64,000 nt of DNA. It comes from Iamia sp038233075. GTDB lineage: Bacteria; Actinomycetota; Acidimicrobiia; Acidimicrobiales; Iamiaceae. Below the pieces are notes generated by a model. The model ran no database searches, was not told the DNA's origin, and saw nothing but the letters and a program-made list of their open reading frames with translations. Position 1 is the first letter of the stretch, and the number at the start of each line of letters is the position of its first letter. The stretch covers positions 1-64,000 of the forward strand of contig JBBSMQ010000014.1 of NCBI GenBank assembly GCA_038233075.1. The letters are read 5' to 3'. The position numbers and the translations under genes are program-made. Shown piece after piece: positions 41,540-49,790 of this stretch.

Positions 41540-41783
41540 CCAATGTCCTCCGGCGCTGAATTGACTTGGCCCTCAAGGATCTCTCGCCACTGTGCGACAA
41601 GCCAGGGAGGCACTCAACCACTTCGCGACCAAATAGGAACTCATCGACGTAGCGCATGTGGATCATGTCAACCATTCAACACAGGTAGGCCTTGCCCATG
41701 TTCCACCAGGTATGAAACGCGTCCACCATAAGGTAGTGCTTGACATCTATGAGATCGTTGCCGACCGGCTACTGTTGACTCAT
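41540..41783 (-). pseudogene. Decayed ORF with in-frame stops, unknown family
   Basis: On the minus strand a frame from ATG 41783 reads MSQQ, a TAG stop, PVGNDLIDVKHYLMVDAF, HTWWNMGKAYLC, a TGA stop, then MVDMIHMRYVDEFLFGRE and VVECLP. One more C near 41607 would continue it as WLVAQWREILEGQVNSAPED. The sequence looks like a real protein but is interrupted three times and runs into the end of glnA. The stretch is less GC-rich than its neighbours. I do not recognise the family. Confidence 0.4.
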
Positions 41784-41907
41784 TGACGGGCGGAGCTCAA
41801 GCGGTGCCAGCACGCCCGACTGAGCCGCTCCTGGGTGCACGTCGCGAACACCCTGTCGACGGGGCCGGCGCGCCGTTCTCGGTGCACGAAGCGGCAGACT
41901 GCTGCTC

Positions 41908-42345
41908 ATGCTGTGGGTAACGGCGATGGCGACTGTCCTGTCGGCCGTTGCTGCTGCGTCGGCCGCCTGGGCAGCTCGGTCGACTCAGCAGATGGCCAGG
42001 ACGGAGGCGGAGCGCGTTGAGACGGAGCGGTTGGCCGCCAAGCGCTCCACCATCTCGGCGAGTCTGCGGTCGAGCGGTGCTCTCTGGCTGCGCCTCGTGA
42101 ACGAGGGCCCTGGCAGAGCCGACGGTGTTGCCGTTGAGGTGACTGCCGCCCTCGGTGGGGTGCTGGAGTTGGTTGCGCTGCCCGGCACCTTCCCTGTGGC
42201 GTTGCTCCCACGTCAGACCCTTGAGATGCCGGTCGTGGTAGCAGTCCGCCATCCACGACATGTGGTGGTCGGGTTGAGCGTCTCGTGGGCCGATGGGGCT
42301 GGCCAACATGAGCATGCAGTTCCGCTCACGGTCCCCTTCTCGTAG
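41908..42345 (+). CDS. Hypothetical membrane-anchored protein
   Basis: This 145-residue protein has one N-terminal hydrophobic segment (LWVTAMATVLSAVAAASAAW) followed by a coiled, charged stretch (QQMARTEAERVETERLAAKR) and a beta-rich domain (LWLRLVNEGPGRADGVAVEV, TFPVALLPRQTLEMPVVVAV). This resembles small Ig-like accessory proteins found near mobile genes but matches no family I know. It lies at the left of the 41.5-44.6 kb accessory stretch, alone. Confidence 0.55.
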   Translation: MLWVTAMATVLSAVAAASAAWAARSTQQMARTEAERVETERLAAKRSTISASLRSSGALWLRLVNEGPGRADGVAVEVTAALGGVLELVALPGTFPVALLPRQTLEMPVVVAVRHPRHVVVGLSVSWADGAGQHEHAVPLTVPFS

Positions 42346-42471
42346 TGACGGCACCCCTTCAGCGCCCAAGCCGGGTCGTTGCCGAAGTCCCAGATCCCGA
42401 TCCGGACCTGGTCGGCTGCAGCGCCAGGGACAAGGTGGCCGAGCGCAACGCCGGTAACCAGCGGCCTCGCC

Positions 42472-42477
42472 TACGAT
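42472..42477 (+). promoter_or_regulatory. Leaderless -10 box of the nucleotidyltransferase pair
   Basis: TACGAT ends exactly seven bases before ATG 42485, the spacing seen at many leaderless starts in this window, and decides the start of the following gene over ATG 42476. Confidence 0.6.
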
Positions 42478-42484
42478 GAGAGGC

Positions 42485-42874
42485 ATGGCCAGCTCAGAGC
42501 AGGGCGCATATCGGTGGTCAGCGGACGGCCCGCGTCGGCGCCGCCCGGCCACCTACGCCCGGGAACGGCTGGCTCAGCTCGGGGGGGTCGACCCGGTCGA
42601 GGACGATGGCTCCCCGGCCCGGGCGCCGGTGCATGAGACCTTCGAGGGCACCGAGGCCGAGGTGCAGCTGCTCATCAGGGATCTGAAGGACCGCACGGAC
42701 ACGTCGCACTACTCGGAGCGGCGGCTCCGCATCAACGCCACGGGGCCCAGGATGCGGGTCACCCCGGAGGAGTGGCGGGAGATGTTCACTGACTTGGAGC
42801 CGCCGACGCCCGACGACGTGCCGTGGCGGTTCCCGGGGCGCACTCCGCTCATCGACGATCGCCCGGGTGTTTGA
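42485..42874 (+). CDS. Hypothetical partner of a nucleotidyltransferase (possible antitoxin)
   Basis: This 129-residue protein has a basic, arginine-rich N-terminus (SADGPRRRRPATYARERLAQ) and a charged middle (FEGTEAEVQLLIRDLKDRTD). No DNA-binding motif is certain. Its stop overlaps the next gene by eight bases, so the two are translated together. Gene order and the nucleotidyltransferase partner resemble AbiE-like or MNT-type toxin-antitoxin pairs, but no antitoxin family is recognised. Confidence 0.6.
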   Translation: MASSEQGAYRWSADGPRRRRPATYARERLAQLGGVDPVEDDGSPARAPVHETFEGTEAEVQLLIRDLKDRTDTSHYSERRLRINATGPRMRVTPEEWREMFTDLEPPTPDDVPWRFPGRTPLIDDRPGV

Positions 42875-43403
42875 TCCCGACGCCTGGATCGAGCACCTCG
42901 ATCGTCACGGGGTCGACTACATCATGGTCGGGGCTACGCAGCCTCCCTCCACGGCGCCCGGCGCCCGGCGTCCGACGTTTGACATCGACGTCGTTCCCCG
43001 GTGGGACACGGAGAACCTGACCCGCTTGTGCGTAGCGCTGCGGGAGGTCGATGCAGTGTCGACCACCGGACCTCGGACCGAAGGGACTGCCATCACGCCC
43101 GAAGTCCTCATCGACCGAGAGATCATGACGTGGAACACGTCCCTGGGTCGGATCGACACGATGGTCGGCATTCCCGATGCCGAGGGCATGCCGGTCGACT
43201 ACGAGGCGCTCGAGCCGCGGACGACGACGGTGACCGATGCCCACCCGGTGGAGGTCCTCATCGCAGATCTGGGTGACATCGTGACATCGAAGATCTTCGC
43301 CGGGCGTCGCAAGGACACCGAGGCCCTGCCCGAGCTGCGCCGGCTGCTCCGGGCCGAGGAGGAGGCCGGACAGGATCCTCGGGCGCCCCGGGCGGGGGCA
43401 TAG
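42867..43403 (+). CDS. Nucleotidyltransferase-fold protein (DUF6036/AbiEii-like)
   Basis: This 178-residue protein has the compact nucleotidyltransferase pattern: LDRHGVDYIMVGATQPPST, then RRPTFDIDVVPRWDTENLTR, where DxD would bind metal, and a Gly-Ala in place of the usual Gly-Ser. The C-terminal part (VLIADLGDIVTSKIFAGRRK) is the usual helix of this family. GTG 42867 overlaps the previous gene. Such proteins act as toxins or as accessory transferases. Activity depends on the altered GS motif. Confidence 0.75.
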   Translation: MFDPDAWIEHLDRHGVDYIMVGATQPPSTAPGARRPTFDIDVVPRWDTENLTRLCVALREVDAVSTTGPRTEGTAITPEVLIDREIMTWNTSLGRIDTMVGIPDAEGMPVDYEALEPRTTTVTDAHPVEVLIADLGDIVTSKIFAGRRKDTEALPELRRLLRAEEEAGQDPRAPRAGA

Positions 43404-43539
43404 CGACTCCAGGCCGCAAGATGGGCCCCGGGCCAGCAGGACGAGACCCCAACCTCCAGTTCACCGCGCGACGTCGGAGTCGGCCGCGATCATCCACCGC
43501 CCGAGGCACCGGCCGTCCTGGATGACCCGTTCGGCGTCG

Positions 43540-44643
43540 TCACCGCGATGGCGAGGTGTAGCCCTCGAGCGCATAGGGGTTGAGGATCTGGCGTCCCCAC
43601 AGCTGTGATCGTTCGGCGCTCGTGAGCCGGGCCGAGTCGGCGGCGTCGTCCCAGCTGTCGTGGATGACCTCGAGCTGGTGGTCGATGATCGCTCGCGCTT
43701 GGGCGTCGGTGAGGTGGTAGGTCGCGGCGTGACCGGCGAGACCAGCGAGCTGGCTGGCCCGGCCCCCGTCGGGCCCGTAGGCCATGGCCTGGGCAGCGGT
43801 GTTCCCGGTGCGCAGCTGCGGGCAGAGGTCGTAGGCGGGCGTGAGCGTGAGCTGGGTCCCGCCCCAGAACGCGGCGTGGTTGCGGGCGTGGTCGTCGGCG
43901 TTGGAGACGCAGACGTTGAACGATCCGGGCGAACAGCTCACGCAGGGTTGCATCCGGCGCCGTGAAGCCCGCCCGGATCTCATCGGCGAGGTCGTGGTAG
44001 GTGGCGTAGCGGGCGAAGTGCTCGTCGAGTCGGAGGATGGTGAGGGCGGACACCATGAGGTGCCGGCGGCCGCTGCCCGGTCGGTCGAACCGGTCGACGA
44101 GGAGCACATCGTGGTGCAGAGACGTGGTGACCTCGGTGGCGGCCACATCCAGACGGCTCGACGGGCCAGGTCCATGGCGACACCCTCGGCCTTGACGACG
44201 GGGAACGGGTCCCGGGTCGAGGACAGCTTGGCGATGACCTTCCGGTCGCCGTCACTGAGCAGGACCTTGGGGCGGGCGCCACCGACGGAGGTGCCGTGCA
44301 ACAGCGCGGCGTCGAGGTCGGGAGGCAGTGGCTCACCGGCGTCGAGCCGGTCCGCCGCTTCCACCATCGTGGCGAGCGTCCCGCCGGCCGCGCGCGGCGT
44401 GTAGCGGTCCGGGGCGGTCTGGAAGTCGAGCCCCCCGATCCGATCCGACCCGGACTCGAGCAGGTAGGTCAGCAGGTTCAGATCAGCGGTGTCGGCGTCG
44501 GCTTCGGGCCCGCCCGTGCGACGACGCAGGATCACCCGCTGGCCCCACGCGTCGGGACCGGCGTCGTCGATGCAGCCGGCGACGCGCAGGGCGCCGACGG
44601 GCGACTGCGGGCCGGGCTGGAGTGGCAGCTCGGGGGGCCTCAC
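43540..44643 (-). pseudogene. hipA: HipA-family toxin, N-terminally truncated and frameshifted
   Basis: The visible parts align to the longer HipA subfamily: GPDAWGQRVILRRRTGG, LTYLLESGSDRIGGLDFQ, GTSVGGARPKVLLSDGDRK, then in a second frame TSLHHDVLLVDRFDRPG and SALTILRLDEHFARYATYHD, then back in the first frame VSNADDHARNHAAFW, LTPAYDLCPQ and WGRQILNPYALE. One base is missing near 44140 and one is extra (or two missing) near 43920. About 55 N-terminal residues are absent because the dinB gene begins there. No HipB antitoxin remains. Confidence 0.8.
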
Positions 44644-44653
44644 CGAATGTGTG

Positions 44654-44667
44654 CGAACATGTGTTTG
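44654..44667. promoter_or_regulatory. LexA SOS box upstream of dinB
   Basis: CGAACATGTGTTTG matches the Gram-positive SOS box consensus CGAACRNRYGTTYG at every defined position and ends at the dinB start. Confidence 0.85.
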
Positions 44668-45857
44668 TGTCCGAAGGGGCGGTGAGCCTGCATGCCGACC
44701 TCGATGCGTTCTACGCCTCGGTCGAACAGCGCGACGACCCGGCTCTGCGGGGACGGCCCGTCATCGTCGGCGGGGGCGTGGTCCTGGCCTGCAGCTACGA
44801 GGCGAAGGCCCGTGGCGTGGGCTCGGCCATGGGCGTCGGCCTGGCCCGGCGGCTGTGCCCCGAGGCAGTGGTGGTCACGCCTCGGTGGGAGGCCTACACG
44901 TCGGCCAGCCGGGCCGTGTTCGCCATCTTCGACGACACCACCCCCTGGGTCGAGGGCCTGTCGATCGACGAGGCCTTCCTCGACGTGGGCGGGCTGGGCC
45001 GGGTGTCGGGAACGCCGGTGGAGATCGCCACCCGCCTCCGGGCCCGGGTCCTCGACGAGGTCCGGTTGCCCATCAGCGTCGGGGTGGCCCGGACCAAGTT
45101 CCTGGCCAAGGTGGCCAGCGCAGTCGCCAAGCCCGACGGCATGGTGGTGGTCCCGCCCGACGGTGAGCTGGCCTTCCTCCACCCCCTGCCGGTGGAGCGG
45201 CTCTGGGGGGTCGGGCCCAAGACCGCGGCCCGGCTGCATGACCGGGGGATCTCCTCTGTGGCCGAGGTGGCAGCCCTGGGGGAGGGGGTGCTGACGTCGA
45301 TCCTGGGTCCGGGCACCGGCCGCCACCTCCATGCCCTGGCCCACAACCGGGACCCCCGACCCGTCGAGGTCGGTCGGCGGCGGCGCTCGGTGGGCGCGCA
45401 GAGCGCGCTGGGCCGAGGCCCGCGCTCGGCCGCCGACATCGACGCCGTCCTGGTCGCCCTGGTCGACCGGGTGACGGGACGGCTGCGCAAGGGCGGCCGC
45501 ATCGGGCGCACAGTGGTGCTGCGGCTCCGCCTCGACGACTACACCCGAGCCACCCGCTCCCGGACCTTCCCCCAGGCCACGGCGCACACACCGACGATCC
45601 TGGCCGCACTGCGCGAGCTGCTGGCGGCGGCCGCTCCGCTCGTCCGCGACCGGGGCCTCACCCTGCTGGGCATCACCGTCGCCAACCTCGCCCCCGACCA
45701 TCCCGTGCAGCTGACCCTGCCCTTCGACGTGCAGAGTGGCAGCGCCCTCGACTGCGCGCTGGACGACGTGCGCGACCGCTTCGGTGGCAAGGCCGTCACC
45801 CGCACCGTCCTGCTCGGCCGCGACGTCGAGCCCTCCATCCCCCTCCTGCGAGAGTGA
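44667..45857 (+). CDS. dinB: DNA polymerase IV
   Basis: This Y-family translesion polymerase has about 396 residues. Catalytic motifs are intact: LHADLDAFYASVEQ near the start and LSIDEAFLDVGG with the paired acidic residues, then SVGVARTKFLAKVAS and the HhH region LWGVGPKTAARLHDRGI. The little finger domain ends with VNLAPDHPVQLTLPF-like NLAPDHPVQLTLPF. Start codons GTG 44661, 44667 and 44682 are possible; 44667 places the SOS box directly upstream, 44682 would give a shorter N-terminus. It is DNA-damage inducible by that box and divergent from a broken hipA. Confidence 0.92.
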   Translation: MSEGAVSLHADLDAFYASVEQRDDPALRGRPVIVGGGVVLACSYEAKARGVGSAMGVGLARRLCPEAVVVTPRWEAYTSASRAVFAIFDDTTPWVEGLSIDEAFLDVGGLGRVSGTPVEIATRLRARVLDEVRLPISVGVARTKFLAKVASAVAKPDGMVVVPPDGELAFLHPLPVERLWGVGPKTAARLHDRGISSVAEVAALGEGVLTSILGPGTGRHLHALAHNRDPRPVEVGRRRRSVGAQSALGRGPRSAADIDAVLVALVDRVTGRLRKGGRIGRTVVLRLRLDDYTRATRSRTFPQATAHTPTILAALRELLAAAAPLVRDRGLTLLGITVANLAPDHPVQLTLPFDVQSGSALDCALDDVRDRFGGKAVTRTVLLGRDVEPSIPLLRE

Positions 45858-45943
45858 CCCGACCCGAAGCCAGCTCGGCGATCGTGGTGTGGTGGTCACC
45901 CTCGACGCTGACGCCCTCTCGCGTCGCGCCCTACGCTCGCGCC

Positions 45944-46303
45944 ATGGCCACCGAGGACGATGTACGGGGCATCGCCCTGTCCCTGCCCGAGACCATCGAG
46001 AAGCCCTGGTTCAACACGCCCGGCTTCCGGGTGAAGGACAAGGGCTTCCTACGCATCCGCAGCGAGGCCGAGGGCTGGCTGGTCGTGTTCGTCGCCGACC
46101 TGGGGGAGAAGGAGGCCCTCCTCGCCTCGGACCCGGATCGGTTCCACACCACGCCGCACTACGACGACTACCCCACCGTGCTGGTCGATCTCGACTCCGT
46201 CGACCTCGACGAGCTCACCGAGCTCATCACCGACTCCTGGCGGGCCAAGGCACCTGTCCGGGTCCGCAAGGCCTTCGAGGCCGCCCACGACGAGGGAGCA
46301 TGA
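45944..46303 (+). CDS. MmcQ/YjbR-family protein
   Basis: This 119-residue protein of the MmcQ/YjbR fold has VRGIALSLPETIEKPWFNTP, FRVKDKGFLRI and a C-terminal ELITDSWRAKAPVRVRKAFE. The family has a DNA-binding-like CyaY fold but no established activity. ATG 45944 has TACGCT six bases upstream. Confidence 0.88.
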   Translation: MATEDDVRGIALSLPETIEKPWFNTPGFRVKDKGFLRIRSEAEGWLVVFVADLGEKEALLASDPDRFHTTPHYDDYPTVLVDLDSVDLDELTELITDSWRAKAPVRVRKAFEAAHDEGA

Positions 46304-46397
46304 TGGCCCGGCGTAGCCTCGTCGACCGCGCGAGCTGTAGGTGGGGGACCCGTTCCTGGTCGATCCCAGGACACACCCCGATCCCCGGAGGAGACCC

Positions 46398-46601
46398 ATG
46401 AAGGTGCACGTCGATCAGGACCGGTGCCAGGGCCACGGCCGCTGCTACGCCCTGGCCCCCGACCGCTTCGAGCCCGACGACATCGGCAACGGGGTCGAGG
46501 TCGGCGACGGCACCGTGCCCGCCGGCCGGGAAGACGACGCCCGTCTCGCCGTGGCCAACTGCCCCGAGCAGGCCATCGCCCTGGAGGACGACGGGCGATG
46601 A
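46398..46601 (+). CDS. P450-associated ferredoxin ([3Fe-4S] type)
   Basis: This 67-residue ferredoxin has CQGHGRC followed by ANCPEQAI. The middle Cys of a normal cluster motif is replaced by His (C-x2-H-x2-C), which gives a [3Fe-4S] or unusual cluster, as in many P450 electron donors. A GGAGGAG ribosome site precedes ATG 46398. Its stop overlaps the P450 start by ATGA, so it is the P450's dedicated redox partner. Confidence 0.93.
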   Translation: MKVHVDQDRCQGHGRCYALAPDRFEPDDIGNGVEVGDGTVPAGREDDARLAVANCPEQAIALEDDGR

Positions 46602-47860
46602 GCGAGCGGACCACGCCCCCGACTCCCTACGGTCACGGCGCGACCGGTCCGGGCGATGGCACCGACCCAGCGCCGGTCGAGGACTTCGCCATCGACTTCG
46701 ACCACACCGACCCCCGCTGGGTGGGCGACCCCTTCCCCGTCTGGGACGATCTGCGCCAGCGCTGCCCGGTGGCCCACACCGAGCGCTACGGCGGGGCCTG
46801 GCTGCCCACCCGCCACGACGATGTGGCCGAGGTCGCCTACGACACCGAGCGCTTCACGTCCCGCTCGGTGGTCGTGAGCCCCAACCGCCCGCCGCTCGAG
46901 CGAGCCCCCGCCGGCGTCTCGCCGCCCATCACCTCGGATCCGCCGTTCCACCACGGTGCCCGCCGCCTGCTGCTGCCGGCCTTCGCCCCCCAGGCCATCG
47001 CCCGGCTCGAGCCCAGCACCCGCGCCTACTGCGACGAGCTCCTCGACGCCATCGAGGGCCGCGACGTGGTCGACGCCGCCACCGAGTACGCCCAGCACAT
47101 CCCGGTGCGCGTCATCGCCGACATGCTCGGCTTCCCCCACGAGGACGCAGAGCTGTTCCGCGGCTTCGTCCATGCCGTGCTCGAAGGGATCAACACCCCC
47201 CGGGAGCAGCGCACCGAGTCGCTCCTCGCCCTCTTCGGCTACCTCCGGGCCCAGATCGACGACCACATCGCCCACCCCCGGGACGACCTCACCAGCTACC
47301 TGGTGGAGGTCACCTCCGACGGTCAGGCACTCGATCCCGACCACGTCGCCGGCACCATGGGGCTGCTGCTCATCGCCGGCATCGACACCACCTGGAGCGC
47401 CATCGGCGCGTCGATCTGGCACCTGGCCGGAACCCCGAGCGACCGAGAGCGCATCGTCGCGGATCCCGACCTCCTGGCCCCGGCCATCGAGGAGCTGCTG
47501 CGGGCCTACGCCCCGGTCACCATGGCCCGGTTGGTGAAGGAGGACATGGACTGGAACGGCTGTCCGATGAAGGCGGAGGAGTGGGTGCTTCTGTCCTTCC
47601 CCTCCGCCAACCGCGACCCCGCCGTCTTCGACCGGGCCGACGAGGTCCTCATCGACCGCGAGGTCAACCGCCACGCCGCCTTCGGCCTCGGCGTCCACCG
47701 TTGCATCGGGTCCCACCTGGCCCGGATGGAGCTGCGGGTGGCCCTGGAGGCATGGCTGGCCCGCTTTCCCGCCTTCCACCTGGCCGATCCCGAGGCCGTC
47801 ACCTGGTCGATGGGCCAGGTGCGCGGCCCCCGCACCCTCTCGGTGGCCATCGAACCCTGA
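46598..47860 (+). CDS. Cytochrome P450
   Basis: This 420-residue soluble P450 has heme ligand Cys369 in FGLGVHRCIGSHLARME, I-helix AGIDTT at 260-265 and the K-helix E299-x2-R302. It is coupled to a ferredoxin by an ATGA overlap. The substrate is not predictable; actinobacterial members of this type often hydroxylate terpenoids or steroids. No ferredoxin reductase is nearby. Confidence 0.95.
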   Translation: MSERTTPPTPYGHGATGPGDGTDPAPVEDFAIDFDHTDPRWVGDPFPVWDDLRQRCPVAHTERYGGAWLPTRHDDVAEVAYDTERFTSRSVVVSPNRPPLERAPAGVSPPITSDPPFHHGARRLLLPAFAPQAIARLEPSTRAYCDELLDAIEGRDVVDAATEYAQHIPVRVIADMLGFPHEDAELFRGFVHAVLEGINTPREQRTESLLALFGYLRAQIDDHIAHPRDDLTSYLVEVTSDGQALDPDHVAGTMGLLLIAGIDTTWSAIGASIWHLAGTPSDRERIVADPDLLAPAIEELLRAYAPVTMARLVKEDMDWNGCPMKAEEWVLLSFPSANRDPAVFDRADEVLIDREVNRHAAFGLGVHRCIGSHLARMELRVALEAWLARFPAFHLADPEAVTWSMGQVRGPRTLSVAIEP

Positions 47861-47884
47861 CCGACCGCCCGTCGCTCTCGGGAG

Positions 47885-47935
47885 CAGGTCGCCTTCGGGA
47901 CCAGGTCGCGGATGGAGCCAGGTCGCCTACGGGAC
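47885..47935. repeat. Three tandem 17-base units at the end of a quinone oxidoreductase gene
   Basis: Units CAGGTCGCCTTCGGGAC, CAGGTCGCGGATGGAGC and CAGGTCGCCTACGGGAC follow directly. The last overlaps the oxidoreductase stop codon, and a degenerate fourth unit precedes the first. It looks like a duplication of the gene's 3' end in the convergent gap. Confidence 0.7.
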
Positions 47936-48889
47936 CAGCACGACCCGCCCGAAGGCCTGGCGGTCCTCCATGTGAGCGTGGGCCGCCGCCGCCTCGGCCA
48001 GCGGGTAGGTCCGGTCGACGACCACCTCCAGCTCGCCGGCCGCCACCTCACCCAGGAGGCGGGCGATGTTGTCGTAGGCGCGCGGTCCCATGAACAGCTC
48101 GGCCCCGAGGAACACTCCCTGGATCGACAGGCTGGCCCCCATGAGGGCGGCAACGTCGATGGGCTGGATGTCGCGGCCCGCGTTGCCCACGTAGGAGATC
48201 CGACCTCGGTACGCGAGCGAGGCGATGCTGGCCGGCAGCGTCGAGCCCACGGAGTCGAGGACCAGATCGACGCCCCGCCCGTCGGTGAGCCGTTGGACCT
48301 CGCTCGCCACGTCCTGGTCCCGGTAGTTGATGGCGTGATCGGCCCCGTAGTGGCCCAGCCGCTCCAGCTTGTCGGGCCGGGACGAGGTGGTGAGCACCGT
48401 CGCCCCGGCCCGGTGGGCCAGCTGGAGGGCGGCCAGACCGACTCCGCCGGCCCCGGCCTGCACGAGGACGGTCTCCCCGGCCTGAAGCCGGCCGAACTCG
48501 AACAGGCAGTCGTCGGCGGTGCCGAAGGCGATGGGCACGCACGCGGCCTGCACCAGATCCAGCCCGTCGGGCACGGGCCAGGTCGAACCGCCGGGCACCG
48601 ACACCTGCTCGGCGTGGGAGCCGTGCATCATGGAGGCCACCACCGCCTGGCCCGCCTGCCGGTCGGTGACGTCGGACCCGACCGCCGTGATGGTCCCGGC
48701 GCACTGGTAGCCCACGATGTGAGGCACGGCCGGCATGTCGCCGCCCAGCCGGTTGAGGGTGTCGCCCCCCTCGATGCTGATGGCCTCGACGGCGATGAGC
48801 ACGCCGCCGGGCCTGAGCTCAGGATCGGGGACGTCCTCGTAGCGCAGCACGTCGGGCGCTCCGGTCTCGTGGTACACGGCTGCCTTCAC
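47927..48889 (-). CDS. Zinc-binding dehydrogenase/quinone oxidoreductase family
   Basis: This 320-residue MDR-superfamily enzyme begins MKAAVYHETGAPDVLRYEDV, has the NADPH motif VLVQAGAGGVGLAALQLAH and ALMGASLSIQGVFL, and lacks the zinc cysteines, so it is a quinone reductase-like NADPH enzyme. GTG 48889 is preceded by GGAGG. Its gene ends in a 17-base tandem repeat in the convergent gap with the P450. Confidence 0.88.
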   Translation of the reverse strand: MKAAVYHETGAPDVLRYEDVPDPELRPGGVLIAVEAISIEGGDTLNRLGGDMPAVPHIVGYQCAGTITAVGSDVTDRQAGQAVVASMMHGSHAEQVSVPGGSTWPVPDGLDLVQAACVPIAFGTADDCLFEFGRLQAGETVLVQAGAGGVGLAALQLAHRAGATVLTTSSRPDKLERLGHYGADHAINYRDQDVASEVQRLTDGRGVDLVLDSVGSTLPASIASLAYRGRISYVGNAGRDIQPIDVAALMGASLSIQGVFLGAELFMGPRAYDNIARLLGEVAAGELEVVVDRTYPLAEAAAAHAHMEDRQAFGRVVLVP

Positions 48890-49005
48890 GTGGGCCTCCT
48901 GGTTGTGGACGGCAGGCGACGCTACTGCCGGGTCGACGCGCCCTCGCGCGACTCAGGCTCCGGACCAACCCGGGTCACGCCTCGGTCCCCTCGACCGGGG
49001 ACGGC

Positions 49006-49041
49006 GGACCGGACCGCGTTGCGTGCCGCGCCGTCCGGTCC
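49006..49041 (-). terminator. Hairpin after the cysteine-rich hypothetical gene
   Basis: GGACCGGAC (49006-49014) pairs with GTCCGGTCC (49033-49041), extended by CGCG on each side of the loop. It lies 15 bases downstream of the 49056 stop. Confidence 0.7.
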
Positions 49042-49055
49042 GGGCCTGGGCTCGG

Positions 49056-49718
49056 TCAGCCGTCGGAGAGCCGGCGTCGGAGCTCGACGTAGACGGTGGT
49101 GCCGACGATGGCCTCCAGCTCCTGGCCCAGGGACTCGACGACCGGCCGGTCCCCGACGTCGGGCTCGGGCTCCTCGGTGCAGCACCAGGCCATCTCGTCG
49201 CCCTCCTCGTTCCAGTCGGCCCGGGTCCAGCGCCGCAGCGTGGCCACCTCGGTCCCCTCCGTGGGGCCCGGTTCCCAGTCGACCTTCAGCGGCAGCTGCC
49301 AGCAGACCGACGGCTTCCACTCCAGCGGAGGCTCGCCGGTGTCGAGGGCGGCCAGGTGCAGGGCGCACCCGACTCCGCCCTCGAAGCCCGGTCTGTTGAA
49401 GAAGATGCAGGCGCCGTCGACGATGCGGGTGCTGAGGCGTCGCTCGTCGCCGAAGATGCCGCCCGCCGCCGCATCGGCGTGGTGCGCGAAGCGCTCCGGT
49501 TCGAGCATCGCCGCGTAGGCGCTGATGCGCGCTCCCTCCTCCGGCCCGTCGAGCTCGGCGCCCACCGAGCAGCAGCCCTGCTCCAGCTCCGGGGCCCGCT
49601 CCGGGAGGATGCCCTGGCAGCCTCGACCCCAGATGCAGGTCCAGCGCGACGTCAGGAAGTCGGCGTCCACGCGCCAGGTCACCTCGCCGTCGACGATCTC
49701 CTCCATCGGCCGCTCCAC
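49056..49718 (-). CDS. Conserved cysteine-rich hypothetical protein
   Basis: This 220-residue protein has clustered cysteines: RWTCIWGRGCQGILPERAP, EQGCCSVGAEL, CIFFNRPGFEGGVGCALHL, SVCWQLPL and AWCCTEE. The layout suggests a metal-binding, possibly iron-sulfur, site but no family with known function is recognised. GTG 49718 has TAGGAT seven bases upstream, and the promoter overlaps the palindrome-rich region at 49729-49783. Confidence 0.65.
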   Translation of the reverse strand: MERPMEEIVDGEVTWRVDADFLTSRWTCIWGRGCQGILPERAPELEQGCCSVGAELDGPEEGARISAYAAMLEPERFAHHADAAAGGIFGDERRLSTRIVDGACIFFNRPGFEGGVGCALHLAALDTGEPPLEWKPSVCWQLPLKVDWEPGPTEGTEVATLRRWTRADWNEEGDEMAWCCTEEPEPDVGDRPVVESLGQELEAIVGTTVYVELRRRLSDG

Positions 49719-49730
49719 GGGGTCGATCCT

Positions 49731-49783
49731 ACGAACTTCGTACGGATGTGGTCCTCACCGGCACACTTCCGTACGAAGTTCGT
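49731..49783. promoter_or_regulatory. 15-base inverted repeat carrying two operator-like palindromes
   Basis: ACGAACTTCGTACGG (49731-49745) and its perfect complement (49769-49783) flank 23 bases. Each arm contains a palindrome of the form TACGAA-N-TTCGT(A). The left one (49730-49742) overlaps the -10 box of the cysteine-rich gene, so a repressor site is likely; a terminator for the upstream wax ester synthase gene is an alternative. Confidence 0.6.
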
Positions 49784-49790
49784 GGAGGGG

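Noticed and set aside
41676..41678. Selenocysteine at the in-frame TGA
   Set aside because: No SECIS-like hairpin follows and another stop (TAG) precedes it in the same short frame.
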